Below are positions 1-7,373 of a DNA stretch of 64,000 nt, piece by piece. The stretch's first letter is position 1. Each line of letters begins with the position of its first letter. Both the position numbers and the translations under genes were made by a program. Source of the DNA: an uncultured Lachnospiraceae bacterium (GTDB lineage Bacteria > Bacillota > Clostridia > Lachnospirales > Lachnospiraceae); contig UQDA01000003.1 of the NCBI GenBank assembly GCA_900539715.1, positions 1 to 64,000 on the forward strand, given 5' to 3'. The notes beneath the pieces were generated by a model. The model was not told the DNA's origin. It worked only from the letters and a program-made list of their open reading frames with translations, and searched no databases.

Positions 1-6
1 TTTATC

Positions 7-30
7 CGATAGGAAGTTCTTTTCCTATCG
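7..30. repeat. Inverted repeat downstream of plsC
   Basis: A perfect 9-bp stem (CGATAGGAA at 7-15 and TTCCTATCG at 22-30) with a 6-base loop lies 3' of plsC. It may be a transcription terminator shared with a gene left of the window, but the poly-A/T tract (33-39) sits between the stop codon and the hairpin rather than after it on the plsC strand, so the terminator role is uncertain. Confidence 0.5.
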
Positions 31-43
31 AACAAAAAAACGA

Positions 44-784
44 TTATCCGCGTATCTCCTGAAGGTTTTTTTCATACATCTGCCGGATTTGGGCGGTTAC
101 CGTGTCCGTGAGCTGTTTTTTCTGCTCGCGGTCCAAATCGGCGGTATAGATGGGCTCGCCATATTCGATGATGACCTTTGTCTTTTGAATCTTCGGAAAA
201 TGATCTTCAAATATCGCTCCGGCATTGGCGATAGCCATCGGTACGATAGGGCATTTTGCTTTTTCTGCGATCTTTAAGCTCCCGGCATGGAACGGCAGGA
301 GAGCGTCCTGCGTGCGGTTTCTGGTGCCCTCGGGAAAGATGCAGATGGATACGCCGTTTTTCATTTCTTCGATGGCGGCAAGGATGGTTTTCATCCCTTC
401 CTTTACATTTTCACGGTCAAGAAAGAGGCAGTGCAGGTTCTTCATCCAGTTGGACAGAAGCGGGATTTTTAAAAATTCCTTTTTGGAGATATATCCTGTT
501 GTACGTGGAACACGGATATATGTCATCACGATGTCAAAATAGCTTCTGTGATTGCCGACATACAGGACGGGGGTATCCTTGGGAATACGTTCTTCTCCGC
601 GGTAGCTGATGGATACGCCGGAAATGCGCAGGACCATGCGAAACGCCCAGTTGACGATGGCAAGTGAGCTTTTGTCTTTCAGGGACGGATTGAATTTGCC
701 TATCAGCCATTCTGCGATCAGAAGCGGGATGCTCAGGATAAGGAAAAGGACCACGAACAGGACTGTAAAAATAAAGCGAAACAT
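44..784 (-). CDS. plsC: 1-acyl-sn-glycerol-3-phosphate acyltransferase
   Basis: Membrane-associated acyltransferase (246 aa) that adds the second acyl chain to lysophosphatidic acid to make phosphatidic acid. One N-terminal membrane segment (residues 4-28) is followed by the catalytic NHRSYFD motif (His79, Asp84) and FPEGTRN near residue 150, the standard acceptor and phosphate-binding motifs of the PlsC family. A longer reading frame reaches back to 1003, but the start at 784 is chosen because AAAGGAG lies 8 bases upstream and the protein then begins at the membrane anchor, at normal family length. It is the only minus-strand gene and is transcribed divergently from the PrcB-like gene. Confidence 0.93.
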   Translation of the reverse strand: MFRFIFTVLFVVLFLILSIPLLIAEWLIGKFNPSLKDKSSLAIVNWAFRMVLRISGVSISYRGEERIPKDTPVLYVGNHRSYFDIVMTYIRVPRTTGYISKKEFLKIPLLSNWMKNLHCLFLDRENVKEGMKTILAAIEEMKNGVSICIFPEGTRNRTQDALLPFHAGSLKIAEKAKCPIVPMAIANAGAIFEDHFPKIQKTKVIIEYGEPIYTADLDREQKKQLTDTVTAQIRQMYEKNLQEIRG

Positions 785-844
785 ATATGCTGCTCCTTTC
801 GGATGCGTCAGGGGCGTCATCCGTGTGTATTGTTGTTGCTTTTC

Positions 845-873
845 AGTATAGCTTTCGCCGTGCAAAAAAGCAA
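845..873 (-). promoter_or_regulatory. Candidate sigma-A promoter of plsC
   Basis: Read on the minus strand, TTGCTT (873-868) and TATACT (850-845) are separated by exactly 17 bases, about 60 bases upstream of the plsC start. The match is by eye only; the -35 box is 4 of 6. Confidence 0.5.
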
Positions 874-1001
874 GCCTGTAAAAGGAAAGAGCAGGTTCAT
901 AGGACATCCTCTGCGTTTCATACAATAAGACAGAATCAGGATCACTGTCGTCAGGGATATGCTGCCGGCAGGAAAAGGATATATAGGCAGGGAGGTTTGG
1001 C

Positions 1002-1406
1002 ATGAAAAGATGCGTGATATGGGCGGCAGCGCTGTGCGTCTGTCTGATGTTTACAGGCTGCGGATTCCGGGAAAAGAAAGAGGAGAGGACCGAGCTGGAA
1101 TTTACGGTAGTGGACGAGGAGCGGCTGCCGGAAGAGCTCTTAAAGATGGTCGGGGAGAAAAAGGCAGAGCCTTTTAAGCTGACTTATGGGGACGGCGGCT
1201 ATCTGTATCTTTGCGTCGGGTACGGAAAGCAGCCTACGGGAGGATGCAGTATTTCGGTAAACGAGCTGTATGCAACGGATAATGCGATATATCTGGACAC
1301 GAATCTGACCGGACCGAAGGATGCGGCAGAGCAGGGAGAAAATCCGTCTTATCCTTACATCGTGATCAAAACGCCTTTTGTGGATAAAACAGTGGTTTTT
1401 GATTAA
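1002..1406 (+). CDS. PrcB-like lipoprotein
   Basis: Small secreted lipoprotein (134 aa). Residues 1-20 form a lipoprotein signal ending in the lipobox FTGC with Cys20 as the lipidated residue. The C-terminal half carries GYGKQPTGGCSISV (residues 73-86), the hallmark of the PrcB C-terminal domain named after the PrcB subunit of a spirochaete protease complex. The actual role in Firmicutes is not known. GGAGG lies 6 bases before the ATG. No protease gene is adjacent, so a partner cannot be named from context. Confidence 0.75.
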   Translation: MKRCVIWAAALCVCLMFTGCGFREKKEERTELEFTVVDEERLPEELLKMVGEKKAEPFKLTYGDGGYLYLCVGYGKQPTGGCSISVNELYATDNAIYLDTNLTGPKDAAEQGENPSYPYIVIKTPFVDKTVVFD

Positions 1407-1436
1407 GATTCATGTTAAACTATAACTGCTTAAGAC

Positions 1437-1456
1437 GGCGCAGCAGAAGATGCGCC
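1437..1456 (+). promoter_or_regulatory. Leader hairpin before pyrC
   Basis: GGCGCA (1437-1442) pairs with TGCGCC (1451-1456) over an 8-base loop, directly upstream of the pyrC ribosome binding site. It is one of seven similar GC-rich hairpins that precede ribosome binding sites in this window. It lacks a following T-run, so it is not a terminator. Confidence 0.45.
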
Positions 1457-1477
1457 GGAAGGATTGGAGAATACGGG

Positions 1478-2751
1478 ATGATTTTGATAAGGAACTGCCG
1501 CATGATAGACCCGGCTTCCGGGACGGACGGACTGCGGGATATTTTGACGGATGGCAGCAGGATTTTAAAGATAGGCGAATCCGGCAGCATTGAGGCACCG
1601 GATAAGGATGCGCGTATCATCGAGGCGGACGGACTGACGGCGGCTCCGGGGCTGGTAGATACCCATGTGCATTTCAGAGACCCCGGCGCGGAGTATAAGG
1701 AAGATATTTTTACAGGGGCAAAGGCAGCGGCAGCGGGAGGTTTTACGAGCGTTGTGCTGATGGCGAATACGACTCCGCATGTAGACAACGAGGAAACGCT
1801 TTCCTATGTTATCGAAAAAGGGAAAAAGACAGGTATCCATGTATATACCTGTGCGAATGTGACGATGGATATGGCGGGGAGCTGACCGATATGGAAACGC
1901 TGGCAAAGGCGGGAGCGGTCGGCTTTACGGATGACGGCAAGCCTCTTCTGGATGCGGGGCTTACGCGCAAGGCGATGCAGGAGGCTGCCCGGCTTCATAT
2001 GCCGATCAGTTTTCACGAAGAAAATCCTGCGTTTATCGTAAATAATGGAATCAATGCAGGGGCGGTCAGCGAAAAACTCGGTCTGAGCGGTTCTGACCGC
2101 CAGGCAGAGATAGACATGGTGCGTCGTGACCTCTCTATCGGACTGGAGACGGGGGCGGACGTCGTGATACAGCATATCAGCGCAAAAGAGGCTGTGGAGC
2201 TGGTGCGGCAGGCGCGCAGAAAGAGCCTGCGCATTCATGCGGAGGCAACACCCCACCATTTTACACTGACAGAAGATGCGGTGCTGAAATACGGCACGCT
2301 GGCGAAGATGAATCCGCCGCTGCGGACAGAGGAAGACAGGGAGGCTATCATCGAGGGACTAAAAGATGGCACGCTGGATCTGATCGCCACGGATCATGCG
2401 CCCCATTCTGCAGAGGAGAAACAGAAGGAATTTGCCAAAGCGCCCAGCGGCATCATCGGTCTGGAAACGGCGCTTTCCCTTGGTATCAGCCGGCTGACGG
2501 ATACGGGGAGGCTGACGCTTTCGGAGCTTTTGGCGTGTATGACGGTCAATCCTGCAAGGCTGTATCATCTGGATGCGGGCTATCTGGCAGAAGGAGGACC
2601 GGCGGATATCGTTTTGTTTGATGCAGAAGAAGCATGGACGCCGGAGCATTTTTGTTCCAAATCCCAGAACTCACCGTTTTTAAATCAGACGATGAAGGGA
2701 AAGGTGCGCTATACCGTCTGCGGCGGTAAAATCGTTTATGAATGCGAGTGA
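1478..2751 (+). pseudogene. pyrC: Dihydroorotase, interrupted by a one-base frameshift
   Basis: Zinc enzyme of de novo pyrimidine synthesis that cyclises N-carbamoyl-aspartate to dihydroorotate. The first part (1478-1885) holds the metal-binding signature DTHVHFRDPG; the second part (from about 1880) continues in another frame with the ATPHHF and ATDHAPH motifs and runs to 2751. The two parts fit together without gap: restoring one G in the G-run 1876-1879 would change the premature TGA at 1883-1885 into continuous coding and give a normal 424-residue protein. The start is the ATG at 1478, with GGAG 8 bases upstream. Either the gene is inactivated, or the missing base is a homopolymer sequencing or assembly error, which the intact coding on both sides favours. 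Confidence 0.88.
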
Positions 2752-2789
2752 CAAGCGGCTTGCCGCGAGTTGATATCATAGTGAAAAAA

Positions 2790-2805
2790 GCCGCATTTTG
2801 GCGGC
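2790..2805 (+). promoter_or_regulatory. Leader hairpin before pyrK
   Basis: GCCGC (2790-2794) and GCGGC (2801-2805) form a stem just upstream of GAGAGGG, the pyrK ribosome binding site. The following bases GCGGAAATGAGAGG (2804-2817) recur exactly at 24907-24920 before another gene. Confidence 0.45.
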
Positions 2806-2822
2806 GGAAATGAGAGGGAATC

Positions 2823-3602
2823 ATGTCACAGAAGAAAAAAGAAAATGCTGTAGTAGTCAGTCAGCAGTGTCTGGCAGACGGCATTTATGACCTGCATCTG
2901 AAAACAGATCTGGCGCAGGATGCGGTGTGCGGCCAGTTTGTCGGTGTTTATCCGAAGGACAAGAGCACACTGCTCCCACGTCCGATCAGTATCTGCGAGG
3001 TGGACCGGGAAAAGAATGAGCTGCGCCTCGTGTATCGCGTGGCGGGCAGCGGCACGATGGAATTTTCGGGTCTGAAAGAGGGAGATGAAGTTGAACTGCT
3101 TGGTGTTTTGGGAAACGGATTTCCGGTCGGAGAGGCAAAGCCGGGCATGAAGGCACTTCTGTTCGGCGGCGGCATCGGTGTACCGCCTATCTTACAGCTT
3201 GCAAAGGAGCTTTCCTGTGAAAAGCTGATCGTACCGGGCTACAGGGACAGTCAGTGCTTCCTGAAAGAGGACTTTGAAAAATACGGCACCGTATACACGG
3301 CGACGGAGGACGGCAGCGTCGGAACAAAGGGAAATGTGCTGGATGCCGTGCGGGAAAACGGCTTAAAGGCGGACATCATTTATGCCTGCGGCCCGATGCC
3401 CATGCTGCGCGCCATCAAGCAGTATGCGCTGGAGCAGGACATCCCTGCCTATATTTCTCTGGAAGAGCGCATGGCGTGCGGTGTTGGAGCGTGTCTGGGA
3501 TGCGTTTGCAAAACCACAAAAAAGGATCATCATTCCCATGTGAACAACGCCCGTATCTGTACGGACGGCCCTGTATTTGAAGCGCGGGAGGTGGAAATCT
3601 GA
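2823..3602 (+). CDS. pyrK: Dihydroorotate dehydrogenase electron transfer subunit
   Basis: FAD and 2Fe-2S subunit (259 aa) that passes electrons from class 1B dihydroorotate dehydrogenase to NAD+. The FAD-binding motif RPISICEV (about residues 53-60) and the nucleotide-binding GGGIGVPPI (about 114-122) are present, and the iron-sulfur ligands are Cys219, Cys224, Cys227 and Cys246 near the C-terminus. Its TGA overlaps the pyrD ATG by one base, which suggests translational coupling of the two subunits in equal amounts. Confidence 0.95.
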   Translation: MSQKKKENAVVVSQQCLADGIYDLHLKTDLAQDAVCGQFVGVYPKDKSTLLPRPISICEVDREKNELRLVYRVAGSGTMEFSGLKEGDEVELLGVLGNGFPVGEAKPGMKALLFGGGIGVPPILQLAKELSCEKLIVPGYRDSQCFLKEDFEKYGTVYTATEDGSVGTKGNVLDAVRENGLKADIIYACGPMPMLRAIKQYALEQDIPAYISLEERMACGVGACLGCVCKTTKKDHHSHVNNARICTDGPVFEAREVEI

Positions 3603-4504
3603 TGAAGACAGCAGTTACTATCGCAGGAGTTACTTTTCAAAATCCGGTGATGACCGGTTCCGGGACATTCGGCTCGGGAATAGAATACAGCGAATTTGTG
3701 GATCTCAACCGTCTTGGAGCAGTGGTCACGAAGGGCGTGGCAAACGTTCCGTGGCCCGGCAACCCGACGCCCCGCGTGGCGGAGGTTTACGGCGGCATGT
3801 TAAATGCCATCGGACTGCAGAACCCGGGAATCGATGTGTTTATTGAAAGAGATCTGGAGTTTTTAAAGCAGTTTGATACAAAGGTCATCGTGAACGTGTG
3901 CGGCAAGACCGTGGAGGATTATGTGGAAGTGGTGGAGCGTCTGGCGGATACGGATGTTTCCATGCTGGAGATAAACGTTTCCTGCCCGAATGTAAAAGAA
4001 GGCGCTATCGCGTTCGGCCAGAAGGTGGATGCGTTGTTTGACATCACTTCTAAGATAAAAAAAGCGGCAAAGCAGCCGGTCATCATGAAGCTGAGCCCGA
4101 ATGTGACCGATATTACGGAGATGGCGAAGGCGGCAGAAGCAGCCGGTGCAGATGCGATATCTCTGATAAATACGCTTACAGGCATGAAGATAGATATCGA
4201 GCGCAGGCGCTTTGCACTGGCGAATAAGACGGGCGGTATGTCCGGCCCTGCGATCAAGCCGGTAGCGGTGCGGATGGTATGGCAGTGCGCCAATGCCGTA
4301 AATATCCCGATCATCGGAATGGGCGGCATCGCGACCGCAGAGGACGCCATTGAATTTATGATGGCGGGCGCGACGGCGGTAGCAGTGGGCGCGATGAATT
4401 TTGTAAATCCCTATGCAACGGCGCAGATAGCAGACGGCATAGAAGCGTTCATGGAAAAGCACGGCATAGAGGATATCAATGATATCATCGGATGCGTGAA
4501 ATAA
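3602..4504 (+). CDS. pyrD: Dihydroorotate dehydrogenase, class 1B catalytic subunit
   Basis: FMN flavoprotein (300 aa, TIM barrel) oxidising dihydroorotate to orotate in the cytoplasm. The catalytic base of class 1 enzymes is Cys128 in NVSCPNVKEG; the FMN phosphate site is GMGGIATAEDA, and the C-terminal ATAVAVGAMNF is typical. The dependence on pyrK marks it as the NAD-linked 1B type. pyrF, which often sits between pyrC and pyrK in related clostridia, is absent here. Confidence 0.96.
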   Translation: MKTAVTIAGVTFQNPVMTGSGTFGSGIEYSEFVDLNRLGAVVTKGVANVPWPGNPTPRVAEVYGGMLNAIGLQNPGIDVFIERDLEFLKQFDTKVIVNVCGKTVEDYVEVVERLADTDVSMLEINVSCPNVKEGAIAFGQKVDALFDITSKIKKAAKQPVIMKLSPNVTDITEMAKAAEAAGADAISLINTLTGMKIDIERRRFALANKTGGMSGPAIKPVAVRMVWQCANAVNIPIIGMGGIATAEDAIEFMMAGATAVAVGAMNFVNPYATAQIADGIEAFMEKHGIEDINDIIGCVK

Positions 4505-4540
4505 CAGTCCGGACCACAGTGGTATGAACTGTTAAAATAG

Positions 4541-4571
4541 TTACTGTTCGCTGGAAAGGCGGGAACAGTAA
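4541..4571 (+). repeat. Inverted repeat in the pyrD to sipL gap
   Basis: TTACTGTTC (4541-4549) and GAACAGTAA (4563-4571) make a perfect 9-bp stem over a 13-base loop. No T-run follows. It lies just upstream of the terminator hairpin and could be an operator or part of an RNA switch with it; nothing in the sequence decides between these. Confidence 0.5.
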
Positions 4572-4588
4572 GTTAAAACACATAAATT

Positions 4589-4642
4589 TCCTTCCGGCAG
4601 CATACTGTTTAGTACATACAGTATGGCCGGGAGGATTTTTTT
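4589..4642 (+). terminator. Intrinsic terminator overlapping the sipL ribosome binding site
   Basis: A long stem (left arm 4589-4608, right arm 4618-4635, 9-base loop, two-base AG bulge at 4599-4600, one G-T wobble) is followed at once by seven T residues (4636-4642). It is the best intrinsic terminator in the window and ends the pyrimidine cluster. Its right arm includes GGGAGGA, the only ribosome binding site available for the ATG at 4643. Confidence 0.88.
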
Positions 4643-6199
4643 ATGGAATTCATACAGAAAAGCATTCAGATGGACCGCGAAAAATGCAGCGCGGGGACTC
4701 AGATAGCTCTGGAGGATGATATCAATATCACGGATGCAAAGCCGGATGTGTATCAGCTCGTGACAGAAAAAGGACATGTGGATGTCGAAGAGGTGCGGGC
4801 GATGGAGGATCACGTTCATGTGAAAGGGACGCTGCATTTTTCTGTGCTTTACATAGCGGATGAGGAGGTGCGCCGTCCGGCCTGCATGGAAGGAGCTCTG
4901 TCTTTTGAAGAGAGGGTCTTTATGGACGGCGTGCAGGCGGGAGACAGCGTATGTGTGAAGGCGGCGCTGGAGGATTTGAGCATCGGCATGATAAATTCCC
5001 GTAAGCTTTCGGTACAGGCGCTTCTGGATCTGAAGCTTTTGGTGGAAGAAACGGAAGAGATAGCTCCGGCAGTCGGAATCGAGGATGCGGATGGAGTAGA
5101 AGTATGCAGAAAACAGCTGCAGGCGCTGAATCTTGTAATAGAAAAAAAGGACATTTTGCGGATGAAGGAACAGATATCCGTTCCGGGAGGGATGCCGAAC
5201 ATATTCTGTCTTTTGTGGCAGGACTGCCGTTTAAAGGATATGACGTTTCAGATAATGGACGAAAAAATGACGGTTCACGGAAGTCTGGGGGTTTTCTTTT
5301 TATATGAGGGCGAAGGAGAGGAGCGCAAGGCGGTCTGGTATGAAACGGAGCTTCCTGTGAATGGAACTGTCGAATGCCAGGGGATGCGTGCGGAAATGCT
5401 GGAAGATATCTGCTGCCGTATAGGACATCAGGAGGCGGAGGTTCGTCCCGATGAGGACGGAGAAGAACGCTGTATTGCGCTGGATATTGTATTGGAGCTT
5501 GATATGAAGCTTTATGAAGAGACAAAGGAGGATGTGATTGCGGATGTTTATGGAGTGAAACAGGAAATAGAGGCGGTCTGCATGAGCGGTCAGTACCGCC
5601 AGCTTCTTGTAAAAAATACCGGAAAAACAAAAGCTTCAGGACGATTGAAAACGGCTCCGGGCGTGCCTGCCATTCAGCAGATATGTTCTGCTTTTGGAAA
5701 TGTGGCAGTAGGAGGGATGGAGATATGCGAAGAAGGAGTCCGTATCTGGGGGACGGTAAACGTTCAGGTGCTCTATGCTTCTTCGGATTCAGAGCTGCCG
5801 TTTTACTGTCTGAAAGGCTCCCTGCCGTTTTCTTATGTATTGGAAGCGCCGGAGGTGTCGGAAGGCTGCAGCTACCGGATAGAGCCGGCGCTGGAAGAGG
5901 TTACCGCATCCATGCTGGATGCAGACGAGGCGGAGGTCAGGGCGGTGCTTTCCTTTAAAGGGCTCGTGTGCCGCGTAAAAAGGGAGGATGTGGTGACAGG
6001 CGCGCGGGTCAGTGCCCTTGATCCTGAAAAACTTGCCGCTCTTCCCGGAATTGTCGCTTATATCGTGCAGGAGGGCGACAGCCTGTGGGAGATCGGGAAA
6101 AAGTACTATGTTCCTGCAGCAAAGATGAAGGAAATGAACGGGCTTGCGGGGGAGGAACCTAAAGCGGGGGATAAGCTGCTGATCGTGAAGGGGCGGTAA
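4643..6199 (+). CDS. sipL: SipL-like spore coat morphogenesis protein (DUF3794, LysM)
   Basis: Predicted 518-residue cytoplasmic protein of the mother cell. Its N-terminal and central parts carry DUF3794 repeats (roughly residues 30-120, 180-290 and 330-450), and a LysM domain closes the C-terminus (about 470-515, with YIVQEGDSLWEIGKKYYV). This architecture is that of SipL of Clostridioides difficile, which binds SpoIVA and anchors the coat on the forespore. No signal peptide is visible, as expected. The ATG directly follows the T-run of the terminator, so its ribosome binding site is inside that hairpin. The symbol is assigned by architecture and is not proven orthology. Confidence 0.82.
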   Translation: MEFIQKSIQMDREKCSAGTQIALEDDINITDAKPDVYQLVTEKGHVDVEEVRAMEDHVHVKGTLHFSVLYIADEEVRRPACMEGALSFEERVFMDGVQAGDSVCVKAALEDLSIGMINSRKLSVQALLDLKLLVEETEEIAPAVGIEDADGVEVCRKQLQALNLVIEKKDILRMKEQISVPGGMPNIFCLLWQDCRLKDMTFQIMDEKMTVHGSLGVFFLYEGEGEERKAVWYETELPVNGTVECQGMRAEMLEDICCRIGHQEAEVRPDEDGEERCIALDIVLELDMKLYEETKEDVIADVYGVKQEIEAVCMSGQYRQLLVKNTGKTKASGRLKTAPGVPAIQQICSAFGNVAVGGMEICEEGVRIWGTVNVQVLYASSDSELPFYCLKGSLPFSYVLEAPEVSEGCSYRIEPALEEVTASMLDADEAEVRAVLSFKGLVCRVKREDVVTGARVSALDPEKLAALPGIVAYIVQEGDSLWEIGKKYYVPAAKMKEMNGLAGEEPKAGDKLLIVKGR

Positions 6200-6211
6200 C
6201 AACAGCCGCCC
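6191..6211 (+). repeat. Hairpin across the sipL stop codon
   Basis: GGGCGG (6191-6196) pairs with CCGCCC (6206-6211), spanning the TAA of the preceding gene. Only a weak T-poor tail (TTGCATTGT) follows, so termination would be partial at best. Confidence 0.4.
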
Positions 6212-6241
6212 TTGCATTGTATCGGCGGAATGTGGTAAAAT
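6212..6241 (+). promoter_or_regulatory. Candidate promoter of the exopolysaccharide locus
   Basis: TTGCAT (6212-6217) and TAAAAT (6236-6241) lie 18 bases apart, about 40 bases upstream of the first glycosyltransferase start. The -10 box is a 5 of 6 match; the -35 box is weak. It is the only plausible promoter between sipL and the locus. Confidence 0.45.
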
Positions 6242-6278
6242 ATATCGATCATGTAGTGTACATAAGAGGAGAAATGAG

Positions 6279-7349
6279 ATGAAGGAGCGGATTTACATCT
6301 GCCATACCTATTATCATGTATATGTTGCCTGTTTAAAGGAGCTGACGCTCCCGAGGGCGATGCAGGGAAATGCCTCCATTATCCTGAGCACGATGTCCAA
6401 TGACTTTGGGGATTTAAAGAGCAGGATATCGGAGAGCGGGCTGTTTGAAGAAGTTTATATGTTTGAGGAGAAAGAGGAGCATAATTTTCCGGAGCTGTTA
6501 AAATATCATGAGGACCGGGGAAATCTGGTGCTCAATATGTTCTCGCGGATGAAATACACAAAGCTGTACGGAAGGCTGCAGGAGCCATATGTGCCTGTAG
6601 ACCTGAAAAAGTACAGGGATATTTATGTGTTTTGTGATTCCGATCCCATCGGCTATTATCTGAATTATAAAAAAATCCGCTACCACGCGCTGGAGGACGG
6701 GCTGGACTGTATCTGCTATTATGATACGGCGCGCTATGATAATCGCGGACATTTTAAATTGAAAGCGTTTCTGGCATCGCTGAATCTGATATTTATCCAG
6801 AACGGATACAGCAAATACTGTATCGATATGGAAGTCAACAATACTTCCATTTTAAAATATCCGTGCCCGAAATATATCGAGCAGCCCCGAGAGGTGCTGG
6901 TGCGCCGCCTGACCCAGGAGGATAAAAACAGGATACTGCGGATTTTCATGGAAGATTTAGATGGGCTTTTGGAGCAGCTTTCAAACGGCGTCCATCATGA
7001 AAAAAAGGTGCTCGTGCTGACGGAGCCGCTGTGCGAGTTTCCTGTGCGGGAGAAGATATTCCGGGACATCATCGCAGAATACGGGCAGGACGCGCAGGTT
7101 ATCTTAAAGCCCCATCCGAGGGACGTGCTGGATTACCGGGAGCTGTTTCCGGAGCATATTGTGCTGGACGGGAAGTTCCCGATGGAAATTCTGAATTTTG
7201 TGGAAGGGCTGGAGTTCGACAGGGTAGTCTCTGTGTATACCGTGCCGGATTCCATCCATTTTGCGAAGGAAAAGACCTTTTTAGGCGATGATTTTATGGA
7301 TAAATACGAAGCGCCGGATAAGCACCGGTTCAACGAGCAGATATATTAA
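6279..7349 (+). CDS. GT52 family glycosyltransferase, sialyltransferase-like
   Basis: Cytoplasmic GT-B glycosyltransferase (356 aa), first gene of the exopolysaccharide locus. It shows the two short motifs shared by bacterial sialyltransferases of families GT38, GT52 and GT80: an acidic-acidic-Gly motif (Glu139-Asp140-Gly141, in HALEDGLD) and an HP motif (His279-Pro280, in LKPHPRD), followed by the Ser/Thr-rich SVYTVPDS near the C-terminus. GT52 contains Lst-type CMP-sialic acid transferases, but some members use other donors, and no neuABC genes are in this window, so the donor is open. An AGAGGA ribosome binding site lies 8 bases before the ATG. Confidence 0.75.
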   Translation: MKERIYICHTYYHVYVACLKELTLPRAMQGNASIILSTMSNDFGDLKSRISESGLFEEVYMFEEKEEHNFPELLKYHEDRGNLVLNMFSRMKYTKLYGRLQEPYVPVDLKKYRDIYVFCDSDPIGYYLNYKKIRYHALEDGLDCICYYDTARYDNRGHFKLKAFLASLNLIFIQNGYSKYCIDMEVNNTSILKYPCPKYIEQPREVLVRRLTQEDKNRILRIFMEDLDGLLEQLSNGVHHEKKVLVLTEPLCEFPVREKIFRDIIAEYGQDAQVILKPHPRDVLDYRELFPEHIVLDGKFPMEILNFVEGLEFDRVVSVYTVPDSIHFAKEKTFLGDDFMDKYEAPDKHRFNEQIY

Positions 7350-7373
7350 GGTCGGAAAGGAAAACTGTTTTTC

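Noticed and set aside
894..926. Promoter of the PrcB-like gene using TACAAT at 921-926
   Set aside because: No acceptable -35 box is found at 16-18 bases upstream.
44..1003. Longer plsC start giving 319 residues
   Set aside because: The extra 73 residues have no family counterpart, span the promoter-like sequence, and lack a ribosome binding site.
1388..1480. PyrR attenuator or other pyrimidine riboswitch before pyrC
   Set aside because: Neither a PyrR-binding consensus nor a terminator/antiterminator pair could be seen; only a small hairpin is present.
1870..1890. Programmed ribosomal frameshift in pyrC
   Set aside because: There is no slippery heptamer with a downstream pseudoknot, and dihydroorotases are not known to use one; a base loss in a G-run is simpler.
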